From Microthrixaceae bacterium (GTDB taxonomy: Bacteria > Actinomycetota > Acidimicrobiia > Acidimicrobiales > Microtrichaceae), in the NCBI GenBank assembly GCA_020637215.1, contig JACJWI010000003.1, forward strand, positions 124,001 to 188,000: a DNA stretch of 64,000 bases. The letters run 5' to 3'. Every line of letters starts with the position of its first letter. The stretch's first letter is position 1. Shown here one piece after another: positions 37,656 through 46,831 of the stretch. The notes beneath the pieces were generated by a model that saw nothing but the letters and a program-made list of their open reading frames with translations, was not told the DNA's origin and made no database searches. A program made the translations under genes and the position numbers.

Positions 37656-39029
37656 TCAGACGAGGCCCAGCCGACGGCCGAGGTCGCTGCGGAACCGGTG
37701 CTGGGGATCTGCCTTGTCGCGGATCTCGCGCCACTCCTCGAGCCGCGGGTACATCTGCGCCAGGAGCGCCGGGTCCATCCGGGAGTCCTTGGCCAGGTAG
37801 AGGCGTCCACCGAGATCCGCCACCCGACGGTCGAGGTCGTCGAAGAGCTCGTCGAGGCCGGCGGTGACGGGGATGTCGATGGTGAGGGTCCAGCCGGCGA
37901 TCGGGAAGCTGAGGTGCCCGGCGTTGCCCGGGCCCATCCGCTTGAGCACCGACAGGAACGACGGCAGGCCCGCACCCGAGATCCGCTCGAGCGAGTACCG
38001 GACGAAGTCGCTCGCCTCGTCGGGCACCACGTACTGCCACTGGATGAAGCCACGCCGGCCGTAGACCCGGTTCCAGTCCGAGACCATGTCGAGCGGGTGG
38101 AAGAAGTGCTCGATGCCCATCAGGGCATCGCGGCGCCGGGCGGGTGACTTGCGGAACCACAGCTCGTTGAACGCCTTGACCGTCAGGTGGTTGACCAGTC
38201 CCGAGGGGAACAGGTCGGGCACCGACGCGAGGTGGTGCGGGGCGTAGTCGGCGGGCCGGTGCACCCCGGCGGCGAGCACCTCGTCGCGGGTGGCGAATCG
38301 GCCCCGGTCGAGCACCGAGCGGCCCAGCCGGCGGCCCTTGGCCATCACGTCGATCCACGCCACGGAGTAGTCGTAGTCGTCGTCGCCGTCGATCATCAGC
38401 GCCATGACCTCGTCGAGGTCCGCGGCGCGGTCGCTGTCGACCAGGATTCGGCTGGAGCTGACCGCCTGGAGCTGCACGGTGGCGTCGAGGATGATGCCGG
38501 TCAGGCCCATGCCGCCGACGGTCGCCCAGAAGAGGTCCGGCTCCTCGGTCGGGCTGAGGTCGCGGACTTCGCCCCGGCCGTCGACCAGGCGGAGGCTCAG
38601 CACGTGGTTTCCCCACGAGCCCTTCTTGTGGTGGTTCTTGCCGTGCACGTCGCTGGCGATCGCTCCGCCGACGGTCACGATCCGGGTGCCCGGGGTGACC
38701 GGCACGAACCATCCGAGCGGCACGAGCCACTTCATCAGGTCGTCCAGGCTGGTGCCGGCCTCCATGCGGGCGATCCCCCGGGCGAGGTCCAACTCGAGCA
38801 GACCGGAGCGGGAGGTCCCGTCGAGGACCACGCCCCCGGCGTTCTGGGCCGGGTCGCCGTAGGAACGGCCCAGACCGCGGGCGACGACCCCGGTCGGACC
38901 CACCGAGCGGACCACGTCGACGACCTGTTCGGCGCGCTCGGGCGCGACGACGGTGGCACGGGCCGGGGAGGTCCGACCCCAGCCCCACAGCAGCTGCTCC
39001 CGTCCGGCGGTCGGGTCGACCCGGCTCAC
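37656..39029 (-). CDS. dprE1: Decaprenylphosphoryl-beta-D-ribose oxidase (DprE1)
   Basis: FAD enzyme that, with DprE2, epimerises decaprenylphosphoryl-ribose to -arabinose for arabinogalactan. 457 residues. FAD-binding part: GVVARGLGRSYGDPAQNAGG and VGGAIASDVHGKNHHKKGS. C-terminal blocks LSFPIAGWTLTIDIPV and LYLAKDSRMDP match DprE1. The residue equivalent to the benzothiazinone-reactive Cys387 of M. tuberculosis DprE1 (NVCVDFPI there, from memory) appears to be Thr here. GTG overlaps the ubiA stop (GTGA). No dprE2 adjoins it. Confidence 0.87.
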   Translation of the reverse strand: MSRVDPTAGREQLLWGWGRTSPARATVVAPERAEQVVDVVRSVGPTGVVARGLGRSYGDPAQNAGGVVLDGTSRSGLLELDLARGIARMEAGTSLDDLMKWLVPLGWFVPVTPGTRIVTVGGAIASDVHGKNHHKKGSWGNHVLSLRLVDGRGEVRDLSPTEEPDLFWATVGGMGLTGIILDATVQLQAVSSSRILVDSDRAADLDEVMALMIDGDDDYDYSVAWIDVMAKGRRLGRSVLDRGRFATRDEVLAAGVHRPADYAPHHLASVPDLFPSGLVNHLTVKAFNELWFRKSPARRRDALMGIEHFFHPLDMVSDWNRVYGRRGFIQWQYVVPDEASDFVRYSLERISGAGLPSFLSVLKRMGPGNAGHLSFPIAGWTLTIDIPVTAGLDELFDDLDRRVADLGGRLYLAKDSRMDPALLAQMYPRLEEWREIRDKADPQHRFRSDLGRRLGLV

Positions 39030-39958
39030 AGGTACAGCCCCACGAACAGGAACAGGGCCAGCAGCACCCCCATGAGCTGCATCATCCGGTCCTCGGCGAA
39101 GACCTCTTCGGGGGCGGATCCGTGACCCTGGTCGACCAGCAGTGCGTAGCGCAGGATGGCGATCACGAACGGGATGATCGACAGCTGGATCCACGGCGTG
39201 GCAGCCCCGCCGTGCATCTGGCCGCGCTCGACCGCCCACAGGCAGTACGACATGGTGACCGCGGCGATCGCCGAGGTGCGCACGAGCGCCAGGAACTCGA
39301 AGCTGTACTCGCCGAGCGTGGGGCGCAGCTCCGCGGCACGGTCGCCGAGCTCGCGCTTCTCGGCGTAGCGCTTGGCGGCGGCGATGAACATCGACCCGAA
39401 CAGCGACACCAGGAGGAACCACTCCGAGACCTCGACCCCCGCCGCGTAGGCGCCGCCGAGGAGCCGCAGGATGAAGCCCGCCGACAGGATGACCAGGTCC
39501 AGGATCGGCACCTGCTTGAGGAACGCCGAGTAGCAGGTGGTCAACACGGCGTAGCCCGCCACCACCGCGAGCAGCTGCCAGCTGATGAAGCCGGCCAGAG
39601 CGCACCCGAGCACGGCCAGCACCGCGGCCAGAGCGAGAGCGAGCGGGATGGGCACCACGCCTGACGCGATCGGGCGGCGGCACTTGGTGGGGTGCCGGCG
39701 GTCCGACTCGACGTCGAGCGTGTCGTTGAGCAGGTAGGTCGCGGAGGACACCGCGCAGAAGGCGACGAAGCCGACCAGCGTGTGCTTGAGGTAGTAGGGG
39801 TCGTCGAGCACCCCCGCAGCGGCCGGCGCGACGAACACCAGGACGTTCTTGGCCCATTGCTTGGGGCGGCACGCCTTGATCAGGCCCCGGATCGTCGACG
39901 GTCGACCGGGATCATCGCCGCTGGTCCCGCGGTGGGATGCCGTCGTCTGTTCCGTCAC
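39026..39958 (-). CDS. ubiA: UbiA-type decaprenyl-phosphate phosphoribosyltransferase
   Basis: Membrane prenyltransferase, 310 residues and about nine helices, likely making decaprenylphosphoryl-5-phosphoribose. The Asp-rich motif LNDTLDVESDRRHPTKCRRP is near residue 85. Its stop overlaps the dprE1 GTG, so substrate supply and oxidation are translated together. This is the order expected for a DPA (arabinan donor) pathway. ATG at 39958. Confidence 0.85.
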   Translation of the reverse strand: MTEQTTASHRGTSGDDPGRPSTIRGLIKACRPKQWAKNVLVFVAPAAAGVLDDPYYLKHTLVGFVAFCAVSSATYLLNDTLDVESDRRHPTKCRRPIASGVVPIPLALALAAVLAVLGCALAGFISWQLLAVVAGYAVLTTCYSAFLKQVPILDLVILSAGFILRLLGGAYAAGVEVSEWFLLVSLFGSMFIAAAKRYAEKRELGDRAAELRPTLGEYSFEFLALVRTSAIAAVTMSYCLWAVERGQMHGGAATPWIQLSIIPFVIAILRYALLVDQGHGSAPEEVFAEDRMMQLMGVLLALFLFVGLYL

Positions 39959-40073
39959 CGAAGCCCCGTGTGGTCCGATCCCGAGGTCCTGAGGTCCAGG
40001 ACCGGGTCAGTGTATCGGCCGGGTTCCCCATCCCCGAGACCCCCGACCTTCGGGGACCGGCCGGCCCGACAGC

Positions 40074-40958
40074 TCAGCCGAGCCCGGCCAGGCGGGCGAT
40101 CAGGACCTGCTGCGCCGCGTCGGGTGGTGGTCCCACCCGGGAGAACCAGCCGGAGCCGACCTGCCAGTGGGCGAAGCTCTCGGCCCAGTCCCCCGCCGGC
40201 GTGGCGTAGTCGGCCACCGCCGAGCCCTCGGGGAACCACCGGACGTTCGCCGGAACGCCGCGGGCGGCGCGCCAGGCCGCCCGATCCGCGTCGTCGAGGC
40301 GGGCGACGTCGACGGCGTGACCCAGTTCGTGGGCGACGACGTGGGCCAGCTCGTCGGGACGGTCACCGGAGCGGACGTAGATCTCGATGACGCGGCGGTC
40401 GGGGTAGGTGGCGCCGCGCAGGCCCTTGCGGCCGGGCAGGAACCGGATCTGCCACCCCGGCAGCGCGGCGCGCCAGTCGGTGCGCAGCAGGGCGAGCGAA
40501 CGGCTCGACGCGACGATGGCCGCCGCGTCGGTGAGCTGCTGCACCGCACGGTCGTCGGTCGGGCGTTCCGGGGCACGCGGCGCCGGAGCGGGCGCCGATG
40601 CGGCGGCTGGCTCGGGAGCCGGGACGGCGTCGGACGTGTCGAGCTGTGGAGGCACCGACGGCTGGGGAACGGTCGCGACCGACCCGTCGGGGAGAGTCAC
40701 CTCGGCCATCACCTGAGGCGACGGGTAGCCGTCCGGGTACTGGCTCGGATAGCCGTCCGGAGCCTGATCGGGGTAGCCGTCGGGAGCGGAGGAGATCTCG
40801 GTCGTGCCGGTCGGGGCGCAGGCCGCGACCGTGACGGCCAGCACCAGCGCGACGAGGAGCACCGACGGAGCCGATCGACGCGTCCTGGCCGGCGACGGCG
40901 CTCCCGCCCGCGTGGAACGGCGCGGCGTCGATCGACGGGTGGGTTGTGGTTCGCCCAT
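40074..40958 (-). CDS. Secreted zincin-like lipoprotein with PDGYP repeats
   Basis: 294 residues. Lipobox AVAAC-type (VTVAAC, Cys 47) after a basic n-region. Next come three PDGYP repeats (DGYPDQAPDGYPSQYPDGYP), a Pro/Ala linker and a C-terminal domain with HExxH in VVAHELGHAVDVARLDD (near residue 215), followed by ARWFPEGSAVADY and WAESFAHW, which could give the third ligand. A predicted metalloprotease of the envelope; family not recognised. Start ATG at 40958 follows GGGGGAACC. Confidence 0.75.
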   Translation of the reverse strand: MGEPQPTRRSTPRRSTRAGAPSPARTRRSAPSVLLVALVLAVTVAACAPTGTTEISSAPDGYPDQAPDGYPSQYPDGYPSPQVMAEVTLPDGSVATVPQPSVPPQLDTSDAVPAPEPAAASAPAPAPRAPERPTDDRAVQQLTDAAAIVASSRSLALLRTDWRAALPGWQIRFLPGRKGLRGATYPDRRVIEIYVRSGDRPDELAHVVAHELGHAVDVARLDDADRAAWRAARGVPANVRWFPEGSAVADYATPAGDWAESFAHWQVGSGWFSRVGPPPDAAQQVLIARLAGLG

Positions 40959-41023
40959 GTCCGGTTCCCCCGGGGCACGCTCAGCCGCCGGCGCGCCCCC
41001 GCATCGCCCCGACCTGTCGGCGG

Positions 41024-42073
41024 TCATGCTCGCGCGAGAGCCACCAACCGGTCCACGGTCCCGGGGGAGGAATCGGTGACCACCCTGCCGTGGGCGGCCC
41101 GGAAGAGCCGGTCGTTCACTCCCCTCCCGACCCCTTCGGGAGCGACGACCGCAGCGAGCAGCACCGATGCGGTCCCGTCGGCCTCACGAAGGGTGCGGTA
41201 CAGGACCGCGGCGGCCGCGGCCGGATCCGCCGGCAGGTCGAGCGATCGGGCCGGAACCGATCGTTCGGCGAGCGCAACCGCGAGCTCCTCGACCCGCTGT
41301 CGGTCGCCGTCGACCAGCACCAGCGGCGTCGCGGGCGCGTAGTGGCGCAGCAGACCGCCCGGTGCGGGGGACGCCGAGTCGTCGTCGACGGTGCGCCGCT
41401 CCGGCGCGTCGAGCGCGCCGAGAACTTCGACGAGGTCCTCGACGCTCACCCCGCCGTGGCGCAGGACCGTCGGACGCGGGCCGGTCAGGTCGACGACGGT
41501 CGACTCGATGCCGAGCGGGGTGGGTCCACCGTCGACGACCACGTCCCCGGGCGCCAGCCGGTCGGCCAGCTCGTCGACCACGTCCGCCGCCCGGGTAGGA
41601 CTGATGCGTCCGAACCGGTTCGCCGACGGAGCCGCCACCCCGGTGCCGACGGCCCGGATCAGACCCGCCGCCACGGGATGCGCCGGGACCCGGACCGCCA
41701 CGGTCGCGCCACCCGCGGTGATGCTGTCGCGGATGAGGGGACCGCGATCGAGCACCACGGTGAGCGGACCGGGCCAGAACGCCCGGGCCAGCGCCGTCAA
41801 CCGATCCGGCACCCGCCCGACGATCCCGTCGAGCGCGTCGATCGAGGCGACGTGCACGATCAGCGGGTCGGTCGCCGGACGTCCCTTGACCGCGAAGATC
41901 CGGTCGAGCGCGGCGGGACGGTCGATGCGGGCACCGAGCCCGTAGACCGTCTCGGTCGGGAACGCGACCAGCGACCCGGCGGCCATGCGGTCGGCCAGCG
42001 CGGCGAGCTGTTCGGGGTCCGGCCGGACCGGATCCAGCGCCAACACCTCGGGGTGGCCAGGCCGTGGGTCCAT
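41024..42073 (-). CDS. Threonylcarbamoyl-AMP synthase (Sua5/YwlC type)
   Basis: Makes threonylcarbamoyl-AMP for t6A37 modification of ANN-decoding tRNAs. 349 residues: YrdC domain (VAFPTETVYGLGARIDRP, FAVKGRPATDPLIVHV, SANRFGRISPT) and a C-terminal Sua5 extension with LLRHYAPATPLVLVDG. TAGCGT (rc of 42083-42088) is 9 bases before the ATG. Divergent from the SDR gene. Confidence 0.92.
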   Translation of the reverse strand: MDPRPGHPEVLALDPVRPDPEQLAALADRMAAGSLVAFPTETVYGLGARIDRPAALDRIFAVKGRPATDPLIVHVASIDALDGIVGRVPDRLTALARAFWPGPLTVVLDRGPLIRDSITAGGATVAVRVPAHPVAAGLIRAVGTGVAAPSANRFGRISPTRAADVVDELADRLAPGDVVVDGGPTPLGIESTVVDLTGPRPTVLRHGGVSVEDLVEVLGALDAPERRTVDDDSASPAPGGLLRHYAPATPLVLVDGDRQRVEELAVALAERSVPARSLDLPADPAAAAAVLYRTLREADGTASVLLAAVVAPEGVGRGVNDRLFRAAHGRVVTDSSPGTVDRLVALARA

Positions 42074-42143
42074 CGGGGCCGCACGCTACCCACCCGATCG
42101 TGGTGGCCCGTGGTCGGCACGGCACCACCGACCCCCCCACCGG

Positions 42144-42149
42144 TAGCGT
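42144..42149 (+). promoter_or_regulatory. -10 element of the SDR gene
   Basis: TAGCGT, 7 bases before the ATG at 42157; the divergent Sua5-type gene has TAGCGT on the other strand at 42083-42088. Confidence 0.5.
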
Positions 42150-42156
42150 CGCGGCC

Positions 42157-42969
42157 ATGCCGCTGCCGTCCCCCGCCCCCGACCGCACCGCCCTGGTCAC
42201 CGGAGCCTCCTCCGGGATCGGCACCGAGATCGCCCGGGAGCTGGCCCGCCGGGGCCAGAACGTCACGCTGGTCGCCCGCCGCGCCGACAAGCTGCATGAG
42301 CTGGCCACCGAGCTGTCGGCGCTGGGGGTGACCGCCGAGGTGCTGGCGGCCGACCTGTCGGACCGCGACGCCCGGGCGGAGCTGCCCGACCGCGTCGCCG
42401 CCAACGGCCGGACGGTCAGCATCCTGGTAAACAACGCCGGGCTGTCGACGGTCGGGCCGGTGCACCGCAGCGATCCGGCCGCCGAGCTCAACATGGTCGA
42501 GGTCGACGTCGTGGCGGTGGTCGACCTGTGCAGCCGGTTCCTGCCCGGGATGGTGGAGCGCCGGACCGGGGCGGTGCTGAACGTGGCCTCGACCGCAGCG
42601 TTCCAACCGCTACCGGGCCAGGCCGGATACGCCGCGGGCAAGGCGTTCGTGCTCTCCTACACCCGCTCGCTCGGCGGCGAGCTGCGCGACACCGGGGTGA
42701 CGGCCACCGCGCTGTGCCCGGGTCCGGTGCACACCGGGTTCGCCGACGCGGCGGGGATCTCGGCCGAGGACGCCGAGTCGTCGCTGCCGTCGTTCATGTG
42801 GGAGTCCGCCGATGCCGTGGCGCGCTGCGGTGTCGACGGCCTCGCGGCGGGACGCCCGGTCGCCATCCCCGGCCCGGCCAACCGGGTGAGCGCGTCGCTG
42901 GTCGGGCTGGTGCCCAAGCAGCTGCTCGTGCCGCTGCTCGCGAGTCGGCACCCCGGCCTGAAGGACTGA
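42157..42969 (+). CDS. Short-chain dehydrogenase/reductase
   Basis: NAD(P)-dependent oxidoreductase of 270 residues. Cofactor motif ALVTGASSGIGTEIA, NNAG at about residue 90, catalytic Ser in LNVASTAAF and YxxxK in GYAAGKAFVLSY. Leaderless start with TAGCGT upstream. Substrate unknown. Confidence 0.9.
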   Translation: MPLPSPAPDRTALVTGASSGIGTEIARELARRGQNVTLVARRADKLHELATELSALGVTAEVLAADLSDRDARAELPDRVAANGRTVSILVNNAGLSTVGPVHRSDPAAELNMVEVDVVAVVDLCSRFLPGMVERRTGAVLNVASTAAFQPLPGQAGYAAGKAFVLSYTRSLGGELRDTGVTATALCPGPVHTGFADAAGISAEDAESSLPSFMWESADAVARCGVDGLAAGRPVAIPGPANRVSASLVGLVPKQLLVPLLASRHPGLKD

Positions 42970-42975
42970 CCCCGC

Positions 42976-43230
42976 TCAGGCCCCGCGTGCGGCCAGTCGC
43001 CGCAACGGCGGGTCGTTCTTCGGCGGCACCTTGCGCGGGGGCAGCTGGGCCAGGAGCTCGGCCGTCGCGTCGGTGACGAGCGCCACCGCGCGTTCGAACG
43101 CCACCTCGGTGGCCGCCGAGGTCGACTGCACCCCGCTCACCTTGCGCACGTACTGACGGGCGGCCGCCTCGATCTCCTCGGGCGTCGCCGCGGGTTCGAG
43201 GCCCCGCAGGGTCGTGATGTTCCGGCACAT
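42976..43230 (-). CDS. DUF2277-family small protein
   Basis: 84 residues, starting MCRNITTLRGLEPAATPEEIEA, which is the conserved opening of the DUF2277 family. Helical; the last 20 residues are basic. Function unknown. It converges with the SDR gene and is divergent from amt. Confidence 0.82.
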   Translation of the reverse strand: MCRNITTLRGLEPAATPEEIEAAARQYVRKVSGVQSTSAATEVAFERAVALVTDATAELLAQLPPRKVPPKNDPPLRRLAARGA

Positions 43231-43408
43231 GCCACCAGCCTCGCGCCGGCGGACGCCACGCGACCCGGCGAGCTCCCCGGCAACCTTCACACCGTCGCCC
43301 CACCGGCGAAACACGCACGAAACGCGGTGACACGAAAGTGCCGGTGTCGCCGACGGCGACCGTGCGGGCGGTACGCCCCCACGCCACGATCCCGAAACGG
43401 AAAGGGCC

Positions 43409-44653
43409 ATGGCCACAGAACTCGGAGCCGACGGCTGGTTGCTGATCTCGGCGGCACTCGTGCTGTTCATGACGCCGGGACTCGCCTTCTTCTATGGAGG
43501 CATGGACCGGAGCCGCAACGTGCTGAACATGTTGATGATGAACTTCTGGTGCCTGCTCATCATCCCCATCGTCTGGGTGGTGATCGGCTACTCGATCGCG
43601 TACGGCGACACCGCCGGGTCCCTGTTCGGCGGCTTCGACGCCGCGTTCCTGGGGAACCTGAACCTGTCCTCGCAGTCCGGCGCCGACACGCTCATGCTGG
43701 TCGCGTTCCTCGGGATGTTCGCCGTGATCACCCCGGCGCTGATCTCAGGCGCCGTGGCGGACCGCATGAAGTTCGCGGCATGGGCGGTGTTCGCCCCCGT
43801 GTGGATGCTGCTGGTGTTCGCCCCGGTCTTCAAGTGGGTCTACGGCGGCTGGCTCGGCGTGCGGGGTTCACTCGACTTCGCGGGCGGGACCGCCATCCAC
43901 GTCAACGCCGGAATCGCGGCGCTGGTCGCCGTGCTCATCCTGGGCAAGCGGAAGGGTTGGCCGGGCGAGGGCCATCCCCCGCACTCCATGCCGTTGGTGA
44001 TGATCGGCACCGGCATCCTGTGGTTCGGCTGGTTCGGCTTCAACGCCGGCTCCGCCCTGTCGGCCAACGGCGTCGCGGTCCAGGCCTTCATGAACACGTT
44101 CCTGGCCGCCGCTGCCGCCGGTCTGGCGTGGGCGATCGTCGAGCGCATCAAGGACGGGCACTTCACCAACCTGGGAGCGGCGTCGGGCATCGTCGCCGGA
44201 CTGGTCGCCATCACCCCGGCGTGCGGCTACGTGTCGTCGATGTCGTCGATCTTCATCGGCCTCGCCGCCGGCGTGATCTGCTGCTACGCCGTGCACATCA
44301 AGTTCAGGGCCGGCTTCGACGACGCCCTCGACGTGGTCGGCGTGCACTTCGTCGGCGGCCTGGTCGGCTCGCTCATGATCGGGCTCTTCGCGGATGCCGA
44401 CTACTTCGGCGCCGAGCACATGAACGGGCTCTTCTACGGCGGCGGGCTCGAGCTGCTGGCCGAGCAGGCGCTGGCCAACGGCGTCACCATCGTCTACTCC
44501 GGCATCGTCACCGCGGTGATCCTGCTGGCGATCAAGGCGACCATCGGCCTGCGGGTCACCGAGGAGGTCGAGGCGACCGGCCTGGACGTCGCCGAGCACG
44601 CCGAGACGGCCTACAACACCGGCGACGCGTTCATGGAGCGAGCCGGGTTCTGA
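43409..44653 (+). CDS. amt: Ammonium transporter
   Basis: Trimeric membrane channel for NH3/NH4+, 414 residues and eleven predicted helices. Two pore His are present in GGTAIHVNAGIAALV and VVGVHFVGGLVGS; PALISGAVADRM and the FGWFGFNAGSAL segment are family blocks. Start ATG after GGAAAGGGCC. No glnK or glnD beside it, which is less usual, so PII control may come from elsewhere. Confidence 0.94.
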   Translation: MATELGADGWLLISAALVLFMTPGLAFFYGGMDRSRNVLNMLMMNFWCLLIIPIVWVVIGYSIAYGDTAGSLFGGFDAAFLGNLNLSSQSGADTLMLVAFLGMFAVITPALISGAVADRMKFAAWAVFAPVWMLLVFAPVFKWVYGGWLGVRGSLDFAGGTAIHVNAGIAALVAVLILGKRKGWPGEGHPPHSMPLVMIGTGILWFGWFGFNAGSALSANGVAVQAFMNTFLAAAAAGLAWAIVERIKDGHFTNLGAASGIVAGLVAITPACGYVSSMSSIFIGLAAGVICCYAVHIKFRAGFDDALDVVGVHFVGGLVGSLMIGLFADADYFGAEHMNGLFYGGGLELLAEQALANGVTIVYSGIVTAVILLAIKATIGLRVTEEVEATGLDVAEHAETAYNTGDAFMERAGF

Positions 44654-44681
44654 TCGGGGTCGCCCGGTCGGGCCGGTCAGG

Positions 44682-45128
44682 TCACTGGTGGATGCGGCGG
44701 CCGCTCAGCTCCTCGATCATCACCCGCACCCAGTTGCGGCGCACGTCGGGGCGACACCAGGGCTTGACCGGCAGCCGGGCCAGCCGTTCGAGCTCGGCCC
44801 CGTCGGCCACGTGCTCGGCGTGGCCCTTGGCCACGACGCTCCAGCCCGTGTGCTCCAGCGCGTTCCACGAGTCGATCTCGACGCACACCGCCCGACCCAT
44901 CGTGGCCGTCTCCAACTTGGAGCCCCGTCCGGTGCGGAACACGATCGATCCGCCGTCGAGCACGTAGTTGATCGGCAGCACCACCGGGGAGCCGTCGTGC
45001 ACGAAACCGAGCCGGCCGACCGGCTCGATCGACAAGAGGTAGCGGCATTCGTCGTAGGTGAGGACCTCGAGGCCCGACCAGTCCAGGTCCAGATCCATGT
45101 CCTCGTCGGATGACGTCGCGCCGGTCAT
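44682..45128 (-). CDS. Pyridoxamine 5'-phosphate oxidase-like flavin protein
   Basis: 148 residues with the split-barrel pattern: LLSIEPVGRLGFVHDGSPVVLPINYVLDG, IVFRTGRGSKLE and AVCVEIDSW. Similar proteins bind FMN or F420; with cofC in the window F420 is plausible but unproven. ATG at 45128 is preceded by a GGGGG run. It converges with amt. Confidence 0.8.
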   Translation of the reverse strand: MTGATSSDEDMDLDLDWSGLEVLTYDECRYLLSIEPVGRLGFVHDGSPVVLPINYVLDGGSIVFRTGRGSKLETATMGRAVCVEIDSWNALEHTGWSVVAKGHAEHVADGAELERLARLPVKPWCRPDVRRNWVRVMIEELSGRRIHQ

Positions 45129-45288
45129 CGTCGCCCCCTTCGATCCCGCACCGCTCACGGTAGACCGCGGGACCCGACCCTGGTCGGGGCCATCGGTCAC
45201 TGGGGCGGTGGGAGCGTCCGATCCGATTTCCGTCGGCGCGGTGGGCCTCGGCTAGAGTGCTCCGGCGCTCTTCGGGGCGCACCACCTT

Positions 45289-45363
45289 TCGGGGGTGGTG
45301 TAATCGGCAACACAACTGGTTCTGGTCCAGTTATTGGGGGTTCGAGTCCTCCCCCCCGAACCA
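45289..45363 (+). tRNA. tRNA-Gln (anticodon CTG)
   Basis: Folds fully by eye: acceptor TCGGGGG/CCCCCGA, D arm GTGT/ACAC, anticodon stem ACTGG/CCAGT with loop TTCTGGT, T arm with TTCGAGT, discriminator A and encoded CCA. TAGAGT at 45253-45258 may be its -10. Confidence 0.93.
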
Positions 45364-45424
45364 GATCGACAGATCTCCGGCTCCGGTCGGATCCACATAT
45401 CGCCGACCTCCTGGTCGGACGTAG

Positions 45425-45500
45425 GCCCCCATCGTCTAGCGGCCTAGGACACCACCCTCTCAAGGTGGCGGCACGGGTTCGAATCCCGTTGGGGGTGCCA
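45425..45500 (+). tRNA. tRNA-Glu (anticodon CTC), integration site
   Basis: Acceptor GCCCCCA/TGGGGGT, anticodon stem CCACC/GGTGG with loop CTCTCAA, T arm ACGGG-TTCGAAT-CCCGT, discriminator G, CCA encoded. The gene is intact. From the anticodon loop to the 3' end it is duplicated twice downstream, marking it as the attachment site of two islands. Confidence 0.94.
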
Positions 45501-45501
45501 G
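45455..45501 (+). other. att copy A (left end of island 1)
   Basis: 47 bases identical to 53661-53707; bases 45457-45498 are also identical to 61038-61079. Begins in the anticodon loop of tRNA-Glu. Confidence 0.9.
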
Positions 45502-45507
45502 ACCGAG

Positions 45508-45527
45508 AGCCCTGCAATTGCAGGGCT
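45508..45527 (+). terminator. Terminator-like palindrome after tRNA-Glu
   Basis: agccctgcaattgcagggct is a perfect 20-bp palindrome followed by ttcgtcgtttcc. Since it lies inside island 1, it was probably brought in by the element. Confidence 0.7.
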
Positions 45528-45570
45528 TTCGTCGTTTCCGGGCTGAGGCCGCCGGATCCCGATGGGCCGA

Positions 45571-45594
45571 TTGGTAACCCATTTGGTAATCCCG
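45571..45594. repeat. Putative integrase arm sites, left end of island 1
   Basis: ttggtaacccat and ttggtaatcccg, two 12-base direct units. The same pair (ttggtaatccac twice) occurs at 53538-53561 near the other end of island 1. Confidence 0.65.
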
Positions 45595-45620
45595 TCAGGG
45601 CCGGCCGGTACCGTGATGGC

Positions 45621-46763
45621 ATGTCCAGCGGCCACATCGTCGAGCGCAATGGTTCATTCCGCGTGATGGTGTACGCCGGTCGTGACCCGGTGACCGGCAG
45701 CAAGCGCCAGATCACCCGCACCGTGCGGGGCAGCCGCAAGGACGCCGAGCGGGTTCGCAACCAGCTGCTCGTCCAGGTTCAGAACGGCACCGCGTCGCCG
45801 AGCTCGGCCACGTTCGGCGAGCTGCTCGACGCGTGGTACGACGCCGTGTCACCGGACTGGTCTCCGCGCACGGCGGTTGAACACCGTCGCATCATCGACT
45901 CGGTCCTCGACCCGGCGCTCGGCAAGAAGAAGCTGGCCAACCTCCGGGCCTCCGACCTCGACGCGCTGTACGGATCGCTCCGCGCCGGCGCCGGCGACCG
46001 CAAGCCGCTCTCGCCCGCCACCGTTCGCAAGTTCCACACCGTCGCCCGAGCAGCGCTGCAGCAGGCGGTCCGGTGGGAGTGGATCGGGTCGAACCCCGCC
46101 GCGAACGCCTCGCCGCCGAAGGGTCGACGCAAAGAGCCCAAGCCGCCGACGCCCGAGGACCTCGCCCGCCTGTTGAAGGCGGCCGAGGAGCAGGATCCGG
46201 ACTTCTACGTGTTCGTGCGGCTGGCAGCGGTGCTCGGCGCACGTCGTGGTGAGGTCCTCGGCATCCGTTGGGCCGACCTCACCAGTGATCATCACTCGGT
46301 CGAAATCAACTCGTCGGTGGTCATCGGTGATGGCCAGGTCGTCCGCAAGGAGACCAAGACCGACCGCGTCCGCCGAGTGGCGATCGACGATGCCACCGCT
46401 GCGCTGCTCGACCAGCACCGAGAGCGCTGGGAAGACCGGGCGCGAGAGGGCGGCACGGAGTTGGTCGACGACGCGTACGTGCTGAGCTACGAGATCGATG
46501 GGTCGCTCCCCTGGCGACCCGACAGCGCCACCCGCCGCTTCACCAAGCTCCGGGACAAGCTCGGACTGGACGACGTGCGGCTGCACGACCTGCGCCATTA
46601 CGTGGCGACCCGACTGATCGCGAACGGCGTGGACCCGAGGACCGTCGCCAACCGCCTCGGCCACGCCAGCCCGTCCACGACGCTGTCGATCTACAGCCAC
46701 TTCGTCCCGGAGGCAGACCGAGACGCCGCCGACCTCCTGGGCGGTCTCATCGACGGCGAGTAG
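45621..46763 (+). CDS. int: Tyrosine integrase of island 1
   Basis: Site-specific recombinase, 380 residues. N-terminal AP2-like/arm-binding region (FRVMVYAGRDPVTGSKRQ), SAM-like core-binding domain, catalytic domain with Arg in GARRGEVLGIRW, HxxR in LHDLRHYVATRL, LGHASPSTT and the nucleophile Tyr in SIYSHFVPEA. ATG at 45621 has TACCGT 6 bases upstream. It lies 120 bases from tRNA-Glu and reads into the island, as is normal for integrases of this type. Confidence 0.93.
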   Translation: MSSGHIVERNGSFRVMVYAGRDPVTGSKRQITRTVRGSRKDAERVRNQLLVQVQNGTASPSSATFGELLDAWYDAVSPDWSPRTAVEHRRIIDSVLDPALGKKKLANLRASDLDALYGSLRAGAGDRKPLSPATVRKFHTVARAALQQAVRWEWIGSNPAANASPPKGRRKEPKPPTPEDLARLLKAAEEQDPDFYVFVRLAAVLGARRGEVLGIRWADLTSDHHSVEINSSVVIGDGQVVRKETKTDRVRRVAIDDATAALLDQHRERWEDRAREGGTELVDDAYVLSYEIDGSLPWRPDSATRRFTKLRDKLGLDDVRLHDLRHYVATRLIANGVDPRTVANRLGHASPSTTLSIYSHFVPEADRDAADLLGGLIDGE

Positions 46764-46831
46764 CGCTGCTCGGCCAAGCGGCCGAACGTGACGCGTCAAC
46801 TCTGGTCCGACAGCGTGTCGTCGGCAGGCGG

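Noticed and set aside
43231..43408. Possible regulatory element upstream of amt
   Set aside because: Apart from the Shine-Dalgarno I found no operator or riboswitch-like structure by eye.
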